Assembly: GCF_023558375.1 (NCBI RefSeq)
Contig: NZ_CP083761.1
Span: 857,001 to 921,000, forward strand
Direction: 5' to 3'
Origin: Chroococcidiopsis sp. CCMEE 29
Lineage (GTDB): Bacteria > Cyanobacteriota > Cyanobacteriia > Cyanobacteriales > Chroococcidiopsidaceae
DNA: 64,000 nucleotides
Shown: piece after piece, positions 1 to 8,503 of the stretch
Layout of the letters: the number at the start of each line of letters is the position of its first letter
How positions within the stretch are numbered: the stretch's first letter is position 1
Position numbers and translations under genes: made by a program
Notes under the pieces: model-generated
The model's database searches: none
Told to the model about the DNA's origin: nothing
The model's input: only the letters and a program-made list of their open reading frames with translations

Positions 1-2
1 AT

Positions 3-1937
3 CCTGGTTCTGGCAAGACTTATTTGTTGGGTAGGATCAAGAAGACCCTCAATCATAAAGCATTTTTTGCTTATATTCCTCCATTTCCTCAAACTGACCA
101 TATCTGGCGGCATATTTTGCGCTACACCGTCGATAGTTTGGTACAAGTTCCAGATGGGCAAAAAGATTCTCAGTTGATGCTTTGGCTCAGGAATGTTTTA
201 TCTGCGATCAAGCAACGCAGTATTAAAGAGAGAATCATGCAGGATGATGTCTTGGACTTGTGGCGAAGCGATCGGCAAAAGTTTATCAACAAACTCAAGC
301 AGATCTACAAACAAGCAGGTATCTACAACGCTGGCAATTTCTTTGGAGTGCTGCACGACTTAACTAATTTAGAACTGTATCTATTGGCTTGTGAGTGGTT
401 GCGAGGAGATAACTTAAGTGAAGAATCTCTGCAAACCTTAAAGGTTAGAAGCTCTATTGATACAGAAGAAGCAGCACGGGAGATTTTAGCTAACTTTAGC
501 AGAATTGCCATTGACACCCAACCAATTGTGTTGTGCTTCGATCAACTAAACAGCATTGCTCGCCTTCCAGATGGTTCTATCGCTCTGCAAACCTTGTTCG
601 ACATAAATACCAAAATTCACGATGAGGACAATAACTTTCTGGTCATCATCAGCATCAATACTGACATTTGGAAACAATACGAGAGCCGAATTGACCAGAG
701 TGATAAACCTCGTGTAGACAGAAAAGTTTCTTTAGGTCTTATCAATTTGGAACACGCAGAATTACTTTTAGCATCTCGTCTTTACTCTCTACACTGTCAC
801 GCAATTCCTCAACCGGCTTCTTCCATTTATCCTCTCACTCGCCAATATCTAGAAGACGAATTTCCAGGTAGCAAAACTAACCCTAGAGATGTACTCATTC
901 TGGGACGAGAGATATTTCACGAGTACAAAGAATGGTTAGCTATAGGCGACAATAAGGAAAAAGAGTTTCAACCGCATCAAAGGACTGGAAGAGAAAAAAA
1001 ACAATCACAATTGCTAGCAGCATTTAAATTGAAATGGCGTGAGGATTTTACTAGAATTCGGCAGCGAATTACACGAATTCGCTATTTATCGTCACCGGAA
1101 CTGATTCAGATGCTGCAAGACACTTTAGCTGCTTTACAGATAGAAGAAATTAAGACCCCACTGTTTACCGGAACGCAGTTTGGTAGTTATTCACTCGGCT
1201 ATCAATTGCCCGATAAATCTGGACAGTTAGGAGTCGTCTGGACGGAAGATGCCCATATGAATACTTTCTTCTATATAATAAGAGCTTGCCAAAAAGCAGT
1301 TGAGAAAAACCCATCCTTAACGCTACGCCTAATTCGGGCGGAAGTATTGGGTAATTCAAAAAACCAGGGCTACAAACTCTTTACGCAAATCTTCACAGGT
1401 TCTCCCCATCACCGTATTACGCCAAGTCTCACCTCTGTTCATTATCTAGCCACATATCACAGTTTAGTTAAAGATGCCCGTGAGGGAGACTTGGTTATTG
1501 GAGGCAAAACCTTTGGCTTAAAAAATTTACAAGCCCTTATTCGTGAGTCTAATGTTTTATATGACTGTCGTTTATTACAAGATTTAGGGATAGTTAAGAC
1601 TACGGGCGAGACGAGCCCTAAGGGTGATGGTAATAGAAAAAAAAATGGTAATGAAGACGATGATAATCAGCAATTAAAGATAGTCAAGATAGTTAAACCA
1701 GTCAAGCCCGCTAAGGAATTAATTGAGCTCAAAGAATTTTTATTGGATTTAATTACAACACAAAAAGTGATGGGGCACAAAATACTTATTAAAAATGCTC
1801 ACACTCAGTTTCCTATGAGGAGTGAATCTCAAATCGAACAATTAATTCAGCAACTGTGTCAGGAGAAGCGAGTTCAAATCCTTGACCCAAATGCCAAGCC
1901 AGAAGCTCAATTAGTTTGTTTAGTACCTAAAAGCTAA
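3..1937 (+). CDS. P-loop (AAA+/STAND-like) ATPase, 5' end outside window
   Basis: The frame is open from the left edge, and the first visible codons (from base 3) read PGSGKT, the end of a Walker A loop, so the real start lies upstream. The first usable internal start would be TTG at 24, which would delete the P-loop. A Walker B-like strand, IVLCFDQ, sits about 170 residues in, and a sensor-1-like strand, FLVIISIN, about 35 residues later. The middle is helical and charged. Near residue 540 an acidic/Lys linker leads to a KIVKIVKPVKPAK stretch and a C-terminal ~80-residue domain that may be a winged helix. The next gene starts 31 bp downstream on the same strand, suggesting an operon with the nuclease/FtsK gene. 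The fold class is clear; the biological role is not recognised. Confidence 0.75.
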   Translation, partial: PGSGKTYLLGRIKKTLNHKAFFAYIPPFPQTDHIWRHILRYTVDSLVQVPDGQKDSQLMLWLRNVLSAIKQRSIKERIMQDDVLDLWRSDRQKFINKLKQIYKQAGIYNAGNFFGVLHDLTNLELYLLACEWLRGDNLSEESLQTLKVRSSIDTEEAAREILANFSRIAIDTQPIVLCFDQLNSIARLPDGSIALQTLFDINTKIHDEDNNFLVIISINTDIWKQYESRIDQSDKPRVDRKVSLGLINLEHAELLLASRLYSLHCHAIPQPASSIYPLTRQYLEDEFPGSKTNPRDVLILGREIFHEYKEWLAIGDNKEKEFQPHQRTGREKKQSQLLAAFKLKWREDFTRIRQRITRIRYLSSPELIQMLQDTLAALQIEEIKTPLFTGTQFGSYSLGYQLPDKSGQLGVVWTEDAHMNTFFYIIRACQKAVEKNPSLTLRLIRAEVLGNSKNQGYKLFTQIFTGSPHHRITPSLTSVHYLATYHSLVKDAREGDLVIGGKTFGLKNLQALIRESNVLYDCRLLQDLGIVKTTGETSPKGDGNRKKNGNEDDDNQQLKIVKIVKPVKPAKELIELKEFLLDLITTQKVMGHKILIKNAHTQFPMRSESQIEQLIQQLCQEKRVQILDPNAKPEAQLVCLVPKS

Positions 1938-1968
1938 TTTGTGCTGGAAAATTAGGATATCTTAGCTA

Positions 1969-2352
1969 ATGCACTATCTGACACAACCTGCAGACATTCA
2001 AGCCCAAATCGCCAAATTTGCCTCGACTAGAAGGTTGTGGTTAGATACAGAAACTGCTGATTGGAATACTTACTATCCTCGTCTATCTCTGATTCAAGTG
2101 TTGGCTGAGCCTATAAACTTGACGGGCGAATCTATTTATATTCTAGATGTATTGGATCAGCTTGATTTGGTAACATATTTTGTTAACCAAATTATGGCGA
2201 ATCCAAAAATTGAAAAGGTCTTTCACAATGCCAGCTACGATCTAAGGTTTCTAGGTAGGAAGCAAGCCCAAAATATCACTTGTACATTAAAAATAGCCAA
2301 AAAGATACCTGCCACTCTCCTGCCAGTAACCAACTTAAAACTCAAACCTTAG
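1969..2352 (+). CDS. RNase D-like 3'-5' exonuclease, N-terminal part (frame broken at 3' end)
   Basis: This is the first part of a DEDD-superfamily exonuclease. The DxE motif is seen in LDTETAD (D26, E28) and the Exo II motif in HNASYD (D91). The frame stops at 2350-2352, but the remaining exonuclease sequence, including the Exo III motif NYAKMD, continues at once in the -1 frame of the next entry. A gained or lost base in the A-rich stretch around 2330-2350 (four A at 2337-2340) explains the break. It reads as one gene with the following entry. As it stands it would give a 127-residue protein without the third catalytic aspartate. A sequencing error, a true pseudogene or a recoding site are all possible; I see no classical slippery heptamer in the right phase. 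Confidence 0.7.
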   Translation: MHYLTQPADIQAQIAKFASTRRLWLDTETADWNTYYPRLSLIQVLAEPINLTGESIYILDVLDQLDLVTYFVNQIMANPKIEKVFHNASYDLRFLGRKQAQNITCTLKIAKKIPATLLPVTNLKLKP

Positions 2353-4586
2353 CAACAGAACTTTGCCACTTTTCTAAGGTAGATCAAGAGGAACAGGAAA
2401 GCGACTGGGGGCAACGACCACTTACCGAAAAGCAGCTAAACTATGCTAAAATGGACGTCGTTTATCTGGCTCAGGTGCATCGCCGTTTACTAGAACTAAC
2501 TAACGATAGTAATTCTGAGCTAGTGAGTAAGATTTTAGATTCTGAACACCTTTCTTTCAGTGTTACCAAAGTCCGAGTTGCCTTTGAATGTCCACGCTTG
2601 TTCTATTTAGGGCATCGCTTTGGTGGAATCACTATGTTTTTACCAGCTGGCAACTCAAGTGGTATAGGCAACGCATTTCATGAGTTATCCGATCAGTTTG
2701 TTAGTCTCGCCAAGCAGGATGCTCGTTTTCCAGCTTTGTTTGAGCCAGCTGTTAACGAGTTGACAGTAGAGGTGATTGCTTCTCAACTGCAACAGCTATT
2801 TTATGAACTAGCATTCTTCCCCTACCTTCAAGCAACTATCCAAGCTGATCCAAGCAAAGCACCAGCACTACATCACCTCTGGCAAGGTTTAACCCAACTA
2901 ATCCAGCGTTGGGCAGAATTGCTAGTGGGAAATCGGTGCTATTGCACTGCACAGGAAGTCATTAGCAAAACTTTTCTGGCGCAAGAACTTAGCGTTAAGC
3001 ACAGCTTTACTCTAGCTGATGGCACCCAGCAGTTAGTAAGAGGCAGATTCGATAGCTTAATCTACGACTTTGAGCACCAGCGTCTCTGTGTGGTGGAATA
3101 TAAAACGTATAAGTCTATAGACCAGTCGGCTCAATTAGCTCAAGTTGCTCTCTATACTTATATGTTGCGGCAGAAGGTTGGTGTGCCGATAAACTCAGCT
3201 GTTTACAGCGTCATACCTGAATTGCACGAGCTGACTTTTTCGTGGGAACAGCTGGAAACAACGGTACATCATCTGGTTCCTCAGAAATTAAAACAAATGC
3301 AGCAATGGCTGACTTGGGAACCTCCTCATCCCAATCCACCGCCGCCCACAACTCAGCCCCAACTATGCGAAATTTGCCCCCAGCGCAAAGAGTGTCAAAG
3401 CTTCTTTGAAGTTACTGGTGTCACCTCTAACAGCATTTCCTCACCAGTCGTTCATACAGTTAGCCCTCAATTGGAGGTGGATAAGGTAGTAGATCCTACT
3501 CAGATGGACAATACCAAGGGGGAAAAAGAGGAAAAGCTAGCTGTTTCGACTCCCAATGCAGATACTACAGGTGAAGCATTGGTTACTACTCTACAATCTT
3601 TTAAGATCAATGTTGATTATCTAAGGGCTAGCGTTGGTCCAGCTTTTATCCGGGTAAAGCTTAAACCTCATACTGGAGTGAAAGTTAACTCTATTCTGAA
3701 ATTATCTGAGGATCTGCAAGTGCAAATGGGGTTAGAAAATCCTCCTCTAATTGCCCCTCAAGCTGGATATATCAGCGTTGATTTACCTCGTTCAGATCGC
3801 CAAGTTGCTAGCTTTGAGCAGTACATTCAACCTCAAACTTTACCGCCGACAGCGCCAGTAAAAATTGCGATTGGGGTGAATTTAGAAGGGCAGCTAGTAG
3901 AAGCTGATTTATCAGATCCGAATACTTGTCACTTTTTAGTAGGTGGTACGACTGGTAGCGGTAAGAGTGAATTTCTGCGATCGCTCCTCCTTAGCTTACT
4001 TGTCCGTCATTCCCCTAGCCACTTGAAAATTACTCTTGTCGATCCGAAGCGGATAACGTTCCCAGAGTTCGAACAAATGCCTTGGCTGTATTCACCCATT
4101 GTTAAGGATAGCGATCGCGCCATTGAGCTAATGGATCAGCTGGTGGCAGAGATGGAGGAACGTTACCAGCGATTTGAGACAGCTGGCTGCGCCGATTTGA
4201 GTAGCTATAATCAACGAGCATCCCAACCACTGCCACGCATTGTCTGTATTTTTGACGAGTATGCCGATTTCATGGCAGAAAAAGAAAGTCGTACAGCACT
4301 AGAACAAAGTATCAAGCGACTCGGTGCAATGGCACGAGCTGCCGGAATCCATCTGATTGTTGCTACTCAACGCCCGGAAGCTAAAATTGTCACACCCCTA
4401 ATTCGGTCTAATTTACCAGGACGGGTTGCCCTGCGAACTGCTAGTGAAGCAGACTCAGCTATTGTGCTGGGGGGTAAACAAACAGCAGCTGCCTACCTGT
4501 TGGGGAAAGGAGATTTACTGTACCAAATTAGCGCTCAGCTGCATCGGTTGCAAAGCTTATTGGCAAAAAAAATTCAGCTGCCATAA
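2280..4586 (+). CDS. RNase D C-terminus + Fe-S PD-(D/E)XK nuclease + FtsK/SpoIIIE motor fusion
   Basis: Three regions follow one another. First is the end of an RNase D-type exonuclease with NYAKMDVVYL (about residue 55). Second is a RecB/Cas4/AddB-like nuclease: one Cys in CPRLFYL (~104), then GRFDSL and VVEYKTYKS giving the D...ExK core (~256-276), a QVALYTYM motif, and the Cys trio CEICPQRKEC (~363-372) that would complete a 4Fe-4S site. Third is an FtsK-type motor with Walker A GGTTGSGKS (~555), Walker B IVCIFDEYAD (~655) and the FtsK-like ARAAGIHLIVATQRP segment. No membrane segments are seen, unlike cell-division FtsK. The first part belongs with the preceding frame-broken entry; the earliest in-frame ATG downstream of the break is at 2451. 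Likely role: nuclease-coupled DNA translocation. The pathway is unknown. Confidence 0.75.
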   Translation: MYIKNSQKDTCHSPASNQLKTQTLATELCHFSKVDQEEQESDWGQRPLTEKQLNYAKMDVVYLAQVHRRLLELTNDSNSELVSKILDSEHLSFSVTKVRVAFECPRLFYLGHRFGGITMFLPAGNSSGIGNAFHELSDQFVSLAKQDARFPALFEPAVNELTVEVIASQLQQLFYELAFFPYLQATIQADPSKAPALHHLWQGLTQLIQRWAELLVGNRCYCTAQEVISKTFLAQELSVKHSFTLADGTQQLVRGRFDSLIYDFEHQRLCVVEYKTYKSIDQSAQLAQVALYTYMLRQKVGVPINSAVYSVIPELHELTFSWEQLETTVHHLVPQKLKQMQQWLTWEPPHPNPPPPTTQPQLCEICPQRKECQSFFEVTGVTSNSISSPVVHTVSPQLEVDKVVDPTQMDNTKGEKEEKLAVSTPNADTTGEALVTTLQSFKINVDYLRASVGPAFIRVKLKPHTGVKVNSILKLSEDLQVQMGLENPPLIAPQAGYISVDLPRSDRQVASFEQYIQPQTLPPTAPVKIAIGVNLEGQLVEADLSDPNTCHFLVGGTTGSGKSEFLRSLLLSLLVRHSPSHLKITLVDPKRITFPEFEQMPWLYSPIVKDSDRAIELMDQLVAEMEERYQRFETAGCADLSSYNQRASQPLPRIVCIFDEYADFMAEKESRTALEQSIKRLGAMARAAGIHLIVATQRPEAKIVTPLIRSNLPGRVALRTASEADSAIVLGGKQTAAAYLLGKGDLLYQISAQLHRLQSLLAKKIQLP

Positions 4587-4924
4587 AGGTGTTAGGAAGC
4601 GATCGCACCTTTACCCAGTCATGCGATCGCCGACATGCAGCACTGGGTGGTGACATAAATCCCGATATGTGACAGTATCATCCGAGAGCGTGCTTGAATG
4701 GAAGCGTTCACGACGCTAATGGAGTCAAGATGCAGAATCTATGCCATGATGCAATCGTCTTTCAGCATAGTTTGCCTGATGTTAACTAAAAATCTACCAT
4801 TAATCGCACTTTCATGTCCGTCCATGAAAAGATTAAATTGATCTAAATTTTTCCATCCAGTCACAACTAAGAGCTTTAAACAAATCGAATTGACCAGCTA
4901 CTGCATCATTAGAGGAATTAACGC
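4587..4924. other. Intergenic region before parA-like gene
   Basis: This 338-bp gap has no convincing coding frame. It contains HIP1-type GCGATCGC/GCGATCGCC sites near its start. The downstream gene has an AGAGGA ribosome-binding site about 10 bases before its ATG. I saw no tRNA, terminator with a T-tract or obvious iteron array next to the ParA gene. Confidence 0.5.
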
Positions 4925-5860
4925 ATGGCATATGTAATTGCAACTGCCAATATGAAAGGCGGCGTTGGTAAAACAACCCTCAGTGTTAACTTAGGCACTT
5001 CTTTAGCCAAAGAGCATGGTAAGCGGGTTCTGATTTTTGACTTAGATACTCAAATCAGTGCTACTCTCAGCTTGATGTCCCCCACTGACTTTGCTAATTA
5101 CAGAAGAAGAAAACGAACATTAAAGTATTTTATCAACCAAGCTATCCAACCAACTTCTCAGTCTAAAGTTACCATTCGTGATGCCATTCATTCTTCTATA
5201 TGTAATATTAATGGGCTAGATTTGTTGCCAGGGGACATTGAACTATACGACGAGTTTGTAGTGGCTGAAATGCTTCATGAAAAAGCATTTGAAGTAGATA
5301 AGCTAGACTTTGAAATAGTTTGGAATCGTTTTGAAAGAATATTACTCAGGCAAATATTACAACCAATCATGCCTGAATACGACTTCATCATTTTAGATTG
5401 TGCACCTGGCTATAATCTTATGACTCGTAGTGCTCTTGCTGCTAGCAATTTCTATATTCTACCTGCTAAAGCAGAACCATTATCGGTTGTTGGTATTCAA
5501 CTACTGGAACGACGCATTGCTCAATTGAAAAAGAGTCAGGAAGCTGAGGGTGAGCTTGATATAAAATTGCTAGGAATTGTATTTACTATGGCTGGTAACT
5601 TAATTACAGGTAGATACTATCGGCAGGTCATGCAGCGAGTTCATGGAGACTTTAATGAAGAGCAAATTTTCAAAGCTCAAATCCCAATTGATGTAAATGT
5701 TGCCAAGGCAGTTGATAGTTTCATGCCTGTTGTTTTAAGTAATCCTCAGTCAGCGGGTGCAAAAGCGTTTACACAGTTAACTCAAGAATTTTTGCAAAAG
5801 TTAAATACTGCTGTAGAGACAGAGCAACTAGCAAGCCCAAGTTTAGCAATGCTAAGTTAG
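4925..5860 (+). CDS. ParA/MinD-type partition ATPase
   Basis: A 311-residue ParA-family ATPase with the deviant Walker A KGGVGKTT at residues 11-18, the FDLDTQ motif (~38-44) and the Walker B-like FIILDCAPG (~155). These ATPases bind DNA non-specifically as dimers and position DNA or protein cargo. No ParB, McdB or centromere-like repeat array is seen beside it: the next gene downstream is a Usp protein beyond a 650-bp decayed gap. It follows the nuclease/FtsK gene on the same strand after 338 bp, so it could belong to that module. A carboxysome-positioning McdA role is possible in principle but has no local support. The family call is firm; the cargo is unknown. Confidence 0.85.
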   Translation: MAYVIATANMKGGVGKTTLSVNLGTSLAKEHGKRVLIFDLDTQISATLSLMSPTDFANYRRRKRTLKYFINQAIQPTSQSKVTIRDAIHSSICNINGLDLLPGDIELYDEFVVAEMLHEKAFEVDKLDFEIVWNRFERILLRQILQPIMPEYDFIILDCAPGYNLMTRSALAASNFYILPAKAEPLSVVGIQLLERRIAQLKKSQEAEGELDIKLLGIVFTMAGNLITGRYYRQVMQRVHGDFNEEQIFKAQIPIDVNVAKAVDSFMPVVLSNPQSAGAKAFTQLTQEFLQKLNTAVETEQLASPSLAMLS

Positions 5861-6509
5861 CAAACCCAAATCCCTTAACATCACATTTTGCACCAACCGC
5901 CAGCCGGTTAATACCTGCGGCTATACATAGTGACATATTCCCAATACCCCATCTACGATGACGGTGCGGGCTTTTCCCACTGAATGCAGCTACTGACGAC
6001 GCACAAGTCTGGATTCGAGCGTTTTATAGTGAGGAATCACGCCCAGCTCCACTTTGAACGATACAAAAGATACATGCTCTTCCTCTGTACTGCTGGAATT
6101 CTACCCATCCACAGTAGCGACACACAAATGTCTGTTTCTCGATGGAACCGGATGTTCCAGGTTGTCAAGGTGCAGTTACACCACCAGCATTTTCAGCTTT
6201 ATTAATGTATGAATTATAACACTTGCTCGTGACGATTCAAACACCCTGTCCGCGATTCATGAGCGAGTGCGCTCTCGCGGGGTCTCCCGCGCTATCTGCT
6301 AGTCGCGTCCTGTTCTCGCCCTATCGGGACGGGGCAGAGATTCGTGCGGTTGAGGCTAACATAAAATAACAAATCGTCAAACTTATCTAGCAAAATTGAC
6401 AGTATGCTTAAAATTATAAGAACTTAGGTCGCTTTAGCTTGCTGAAAAGGCAAAATCTGACCAGTCACTGAAGCAAAAAACCAAGCTAACTTAACAATAA
6501 GCTGACCCT
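5861..6509. other. Decayed intergenic DNA with a GC-rich structured element
   Basis: No intact gene is seen here. On the minus strand, short frames look like broken coding sequence. One around 6030-6170 carries CRYCGW followed by CIFC (two CxxC pairs) with no start codon. Another near 5870-5950 reads like GINRLAVGAKCDVKGFG. Bases ~6240-6350 are GC-rich, unlike the flanks, and can fold: CGCGGG-GTCT-CCCGCG is a perfect 6-bp hairpin, with a second GTCC...GGAC pairing downstream. This resembles dispersed GC-rich palindromic repeats of cyanobacterial genomes. Function unknown. Confidence 0.45.
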
Positions 6510-7361
6510 ATGATAGAAAAAATTTTGCTGGCTGACTCTGGAACGGGGCATTCAGAAGAGATGCTAAAGGTTTTGATGGGGCTGCCATCAATTCAACGGT
6601 CATCCGTTGCGGTCTTACATGTTGTTTCCCCCCAAGTTAGCGCCGAAATAATGACAGCTAAATGGGAAGAAGGAGGCAAGTTTCTCGCTGCTGCCATCCA
6701 AAATTTGCAATTAGATCCAAACCGGGTCACGGCAATCCTGCGACAAGGAGAACCTAAAGATGTAGTTTGTCAAGTTGCCGACGAAATTGATGCTGACTTG
6801 ATCATTATGGGTTCACGTGGGCTAAAACGCCTACAGTCGATTTTATCGAACTCGGTCAGTCAATATGTTTTTCAGTTGTCCTCGCGCCCAATGTTGCTGG
6901 TAAAGGATGATATCTACGTCAAAAAAATTAACCGCATTATGGTGGCGTTTGACGGCTCTGATGCTGCAAAGCAATGCTTGCGATTGGCACTGTTCCTCTT
7001 ACGAGATATTAAGGGAGGTCAGTTGATTCTGGTACACGTTGACAAGGATTTGAGTGGCAAAGCTGGTGAAGTGCCACTGTCTACAGCAGAAAAAGACCCA
7101 GTTCTTGCTCCGGCGATCGCAGAGGCAAAAAAACAAGGCTTGCAACCTATCTGTATCCCAAGTCGTGGCAGACCCGGTGAAGAAATTTGCCGTTTAGCGG
7201 ACGAGAAGAATGTAGACCTATTAATGCTGGGTTCTCCCGATCGCCGTCCCACGGTTGCCAAAAGTTTCGTCGATCTAGATCGGCTATTAGGCGCTTCTTT
7301 GTCGGATTACGTCCGAGTTAATGCCAATTGCCCTGTGTTGCTAGCTCGTACAGTTGGTTGA
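6510..7361 (+). CDS. Tandem universal stress protein (UspA family)
   Basis: 283 residues with two UspA domains, about 1-135 and 143-283. The first has the nucleotide-binding GSRGLKR...SNSVS glycine motif; the second starts INRIMVAFDGSDAA and ends with LMLGSPD...SDYVRVNANCPVLLAR. Usp proteins bind ATP/AMP or act in stress survival; tandem-domain forms are common in cyanobacteria. It is monocistronic: a decayed region lies upstream and a hairpin terminator directly downstream, where it converges with psbM. The ATG at 6510 begins the first Usp beta-strand. The specific stress cannot be told from sequence. Confidence 0.9.
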   Translation: MIEKILLADSGTGHSEEMLKVLMGLPSIQRSSVAVLHVVSPQVSAEIMTAKWEEGGKFLAAAIQNLQLDPNRVTAILRQGEPKDVVCQVADEIDADLIIMGSRGLKRLQSILSNSVSQYVFQLSSRPMLLVKDDIYVKKINRIMVAFDGSDAAKQCLRLALFLLRDIKGGQLILVHVDKDLSGKAGEVPLSTAEKDPVLAPAIAEAKKQGLQPICIPSRGRPGEEICRLADEKNVDLLMLGSPDRRPTVAKSFVDLDRLLGASLSDYVRVNANCPVLLARTVG

Positions 7362-7385
7362 CGAGTAACATAAGCAACCTATAGC

Positions 7386-7420
7386 AAAAACCTCTGTGCC
7401 TTACGGTGCAGAGGTTTCTG
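7386..7420. terminator. Bidirectional hairpin terminator between usp gene and psbM
   Basis: An inverted repeat, AAACCTCTGTGCC (7388-7400) and GGTGCAGAGGTTT (7404-7416), forms a ~13-bp stem with two G-U pairs and a short loop. A-runs precede it and T-runs follow, fitting termination from both converging genes. Confidence 0.8.
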
Positions 7421-7435
7421 GTTTTAGCAAGACCA

Positions 7436-7552
7436 CTAAGAATCTTTTTTACCTTCGCGGCTAGCAGTTTGAATGTACAGAATCAACAAGAACACAGTTG
7501 GGACCAGGACAAACAGAATGCTTGCAACGAACCCTAAGTCATTAACTTGCAT
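7436..7552 (-). CDS. psbM: Photosystem II reaction centre protein M
   Basis: A 38-residue protein starting [11 protein letters not shown] with one hydrophobic transmembrane helix (residues ~7-27) followed by the conserved tail [11 protein letters not shown]. The sequence and length are those of PsbM, a single-span subunit at the photosystem II dimer interface in the thylakoid membrane. The start ATG is at 7552-7550 and the stop TAG at 7438-7436. It is a single small gene: it converges on the usp gene across a shared terminator and lies just downstream of a ferredoxin gene on the same strand (128 bp apart). Recognition is confident. Confidence 0.95.
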   Translation of the reverse strand: MQVNDLGFVASILFVLVPTVFLLILYIQTASREGKKDS

Positions 7553-7680
7553 CGAAAGAAAGCCTCTGTCGGCTATCGAGTCAACACCTCTAGGATATCA
7601 TCATTGATGATGCCAGAGTTGACCTGATAATTACGTCTAAAAGAAGATCGGGTAAAGAATTGTTTCCCTTAGTCCTTTTT

Positions 7681-7980
7681 TCATTTCGGCTTAGTTACTA
7701 CGCTTACTGGTCCATTTACTAAAGTTTGGCAAGCAAGCCGATAGTTTTCTGGTTTTTTCTTGAGTTTTCGGTTTTCTACTGGTGTGCGGGGCGAAAGATT
7801 CTCCATGCCTTCGGCGATCTGGACAATGCAGGTACCGCACTGACCATAACCTCCACAATTCATCATCTTGCCGTAGAGTTTATAAAGGGCAATACCGTTT
7901 TCGAGGGCTTTTAGCCTGAGATTGGCACCATCTGCCGCGACGACTTCCTGATTTTCTTGGACAAATTTAATGTTAGCCAT
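7681..7980 (-). CDS. 2Fe-2S plant-type ferredoxin
   Basis: A 99-residue ferredoxin fold starting MANIKF. The cluster ligands appear as [10 protein letters not shown] (C-x5-C-x2-C) with the last Cys in LACQT about 30 residues later. It differs from photosynthetic PetF in its first-cysteine spacing and basic segment KLKKKPENY, so it is probably a specialised soluble electron carrier. The ATG at 7980 is preferred because GAAGAAGG lies about 10 bases upstream; a GTG six codons earlier (7998) would put that site inside the gene. It sits upstream of psbM on the same strand. The partner is unknown. Confidence 0.9.
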   Translation of the reverse strand: MANIKFVQENQEVVAADGANLRLKALENGIALYKLYGKMMNCGGYGQCGTCIVQIAEGMENLSPRTPVENRKLKKKPENYRLACQTLVNGPVSVVTKPK

Positions 7981-8503
7981 TGCTGAGACCTTCTTCACTG
8001 TTTGTCACTTTACTATCGTTGTCTTTGGAGGCGATCGCAGTTTTGTCTACTCTTAGCCTCTAAAGGCCTAGCATCATGAGATTTTGCCTGAGTCAGGAAC
8101 TATTGACTAGTTCCCATCCCTGATTTATTATAATTTTTATTAAAAATTATTAAAATAAAATTAAGTTTAGTAAGAACACTTGCCTATTGGTTGCTCTGTT
8201 GGCAATTGGAGTAACCACTAGGGCTGTGTCTTAAAGGGTAACACTAATACTTACTGCGCCCAAAACGCTTGACACTTTTGTGTCACATTTTTTGCTCATA
8301 CTGGAAAAGGCAAACAGCAGAAATTCTTTTTAGATTTCACCTCAGTCGTCATAATTTATACATTAAAAAATTTTAGATATACAGCTTAGGGTAACTGAGA
8401 TTCTATTTAACTTATTAATTAATTTGTTTAGTCACTCTGTTCATTTCACAACACAAGTAAATAACCTTACCTACGTCAATATTGCCCTGATTGGAGCAAA
8501 ATA
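7981..8503. other. Divergent intergenic region, ferredoxin / RND adaptor
   Basis: About 520 bp of AT-rich DNA separates divergently transcribed genes and should contain both promoters. It holds a perfect 9-bp inverted repeat, TAATTTTTA-T-TAAAAATTA, at 8131-8149, which could be an operator. The RND adaptor has GGAG about 8 bases before its ATG. No coding frame or RNA gene is recognised. Confidence 0.5.
8131..8149. promoter_or_regulatory. AT-rich palindrome, possible operator
   Basis: TAATTTTTA and TAAAAATTA are perfect inverted copies separated by one base, in the divergent control region upstream of the RND efflux operon. A repressor site is possible, but the base composition makes chance palindromes easy and no regulator gene is adjacent. 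Confidence 0.3.

Noticed and set aside
4925-5860. Assignment of the ParA gene as carboxysome-positioning McdA
   Set aside because: There is no McdB-like gene beside it and the carboxysome operon is 43 kb away; the neighbours suggest another role.
5984-6205. Plus-strand 73-residue open frame
   Set aside because: Composition is not protein-like, there is no ribosome-binding site, and the minus strand shows better but broken coding traces.
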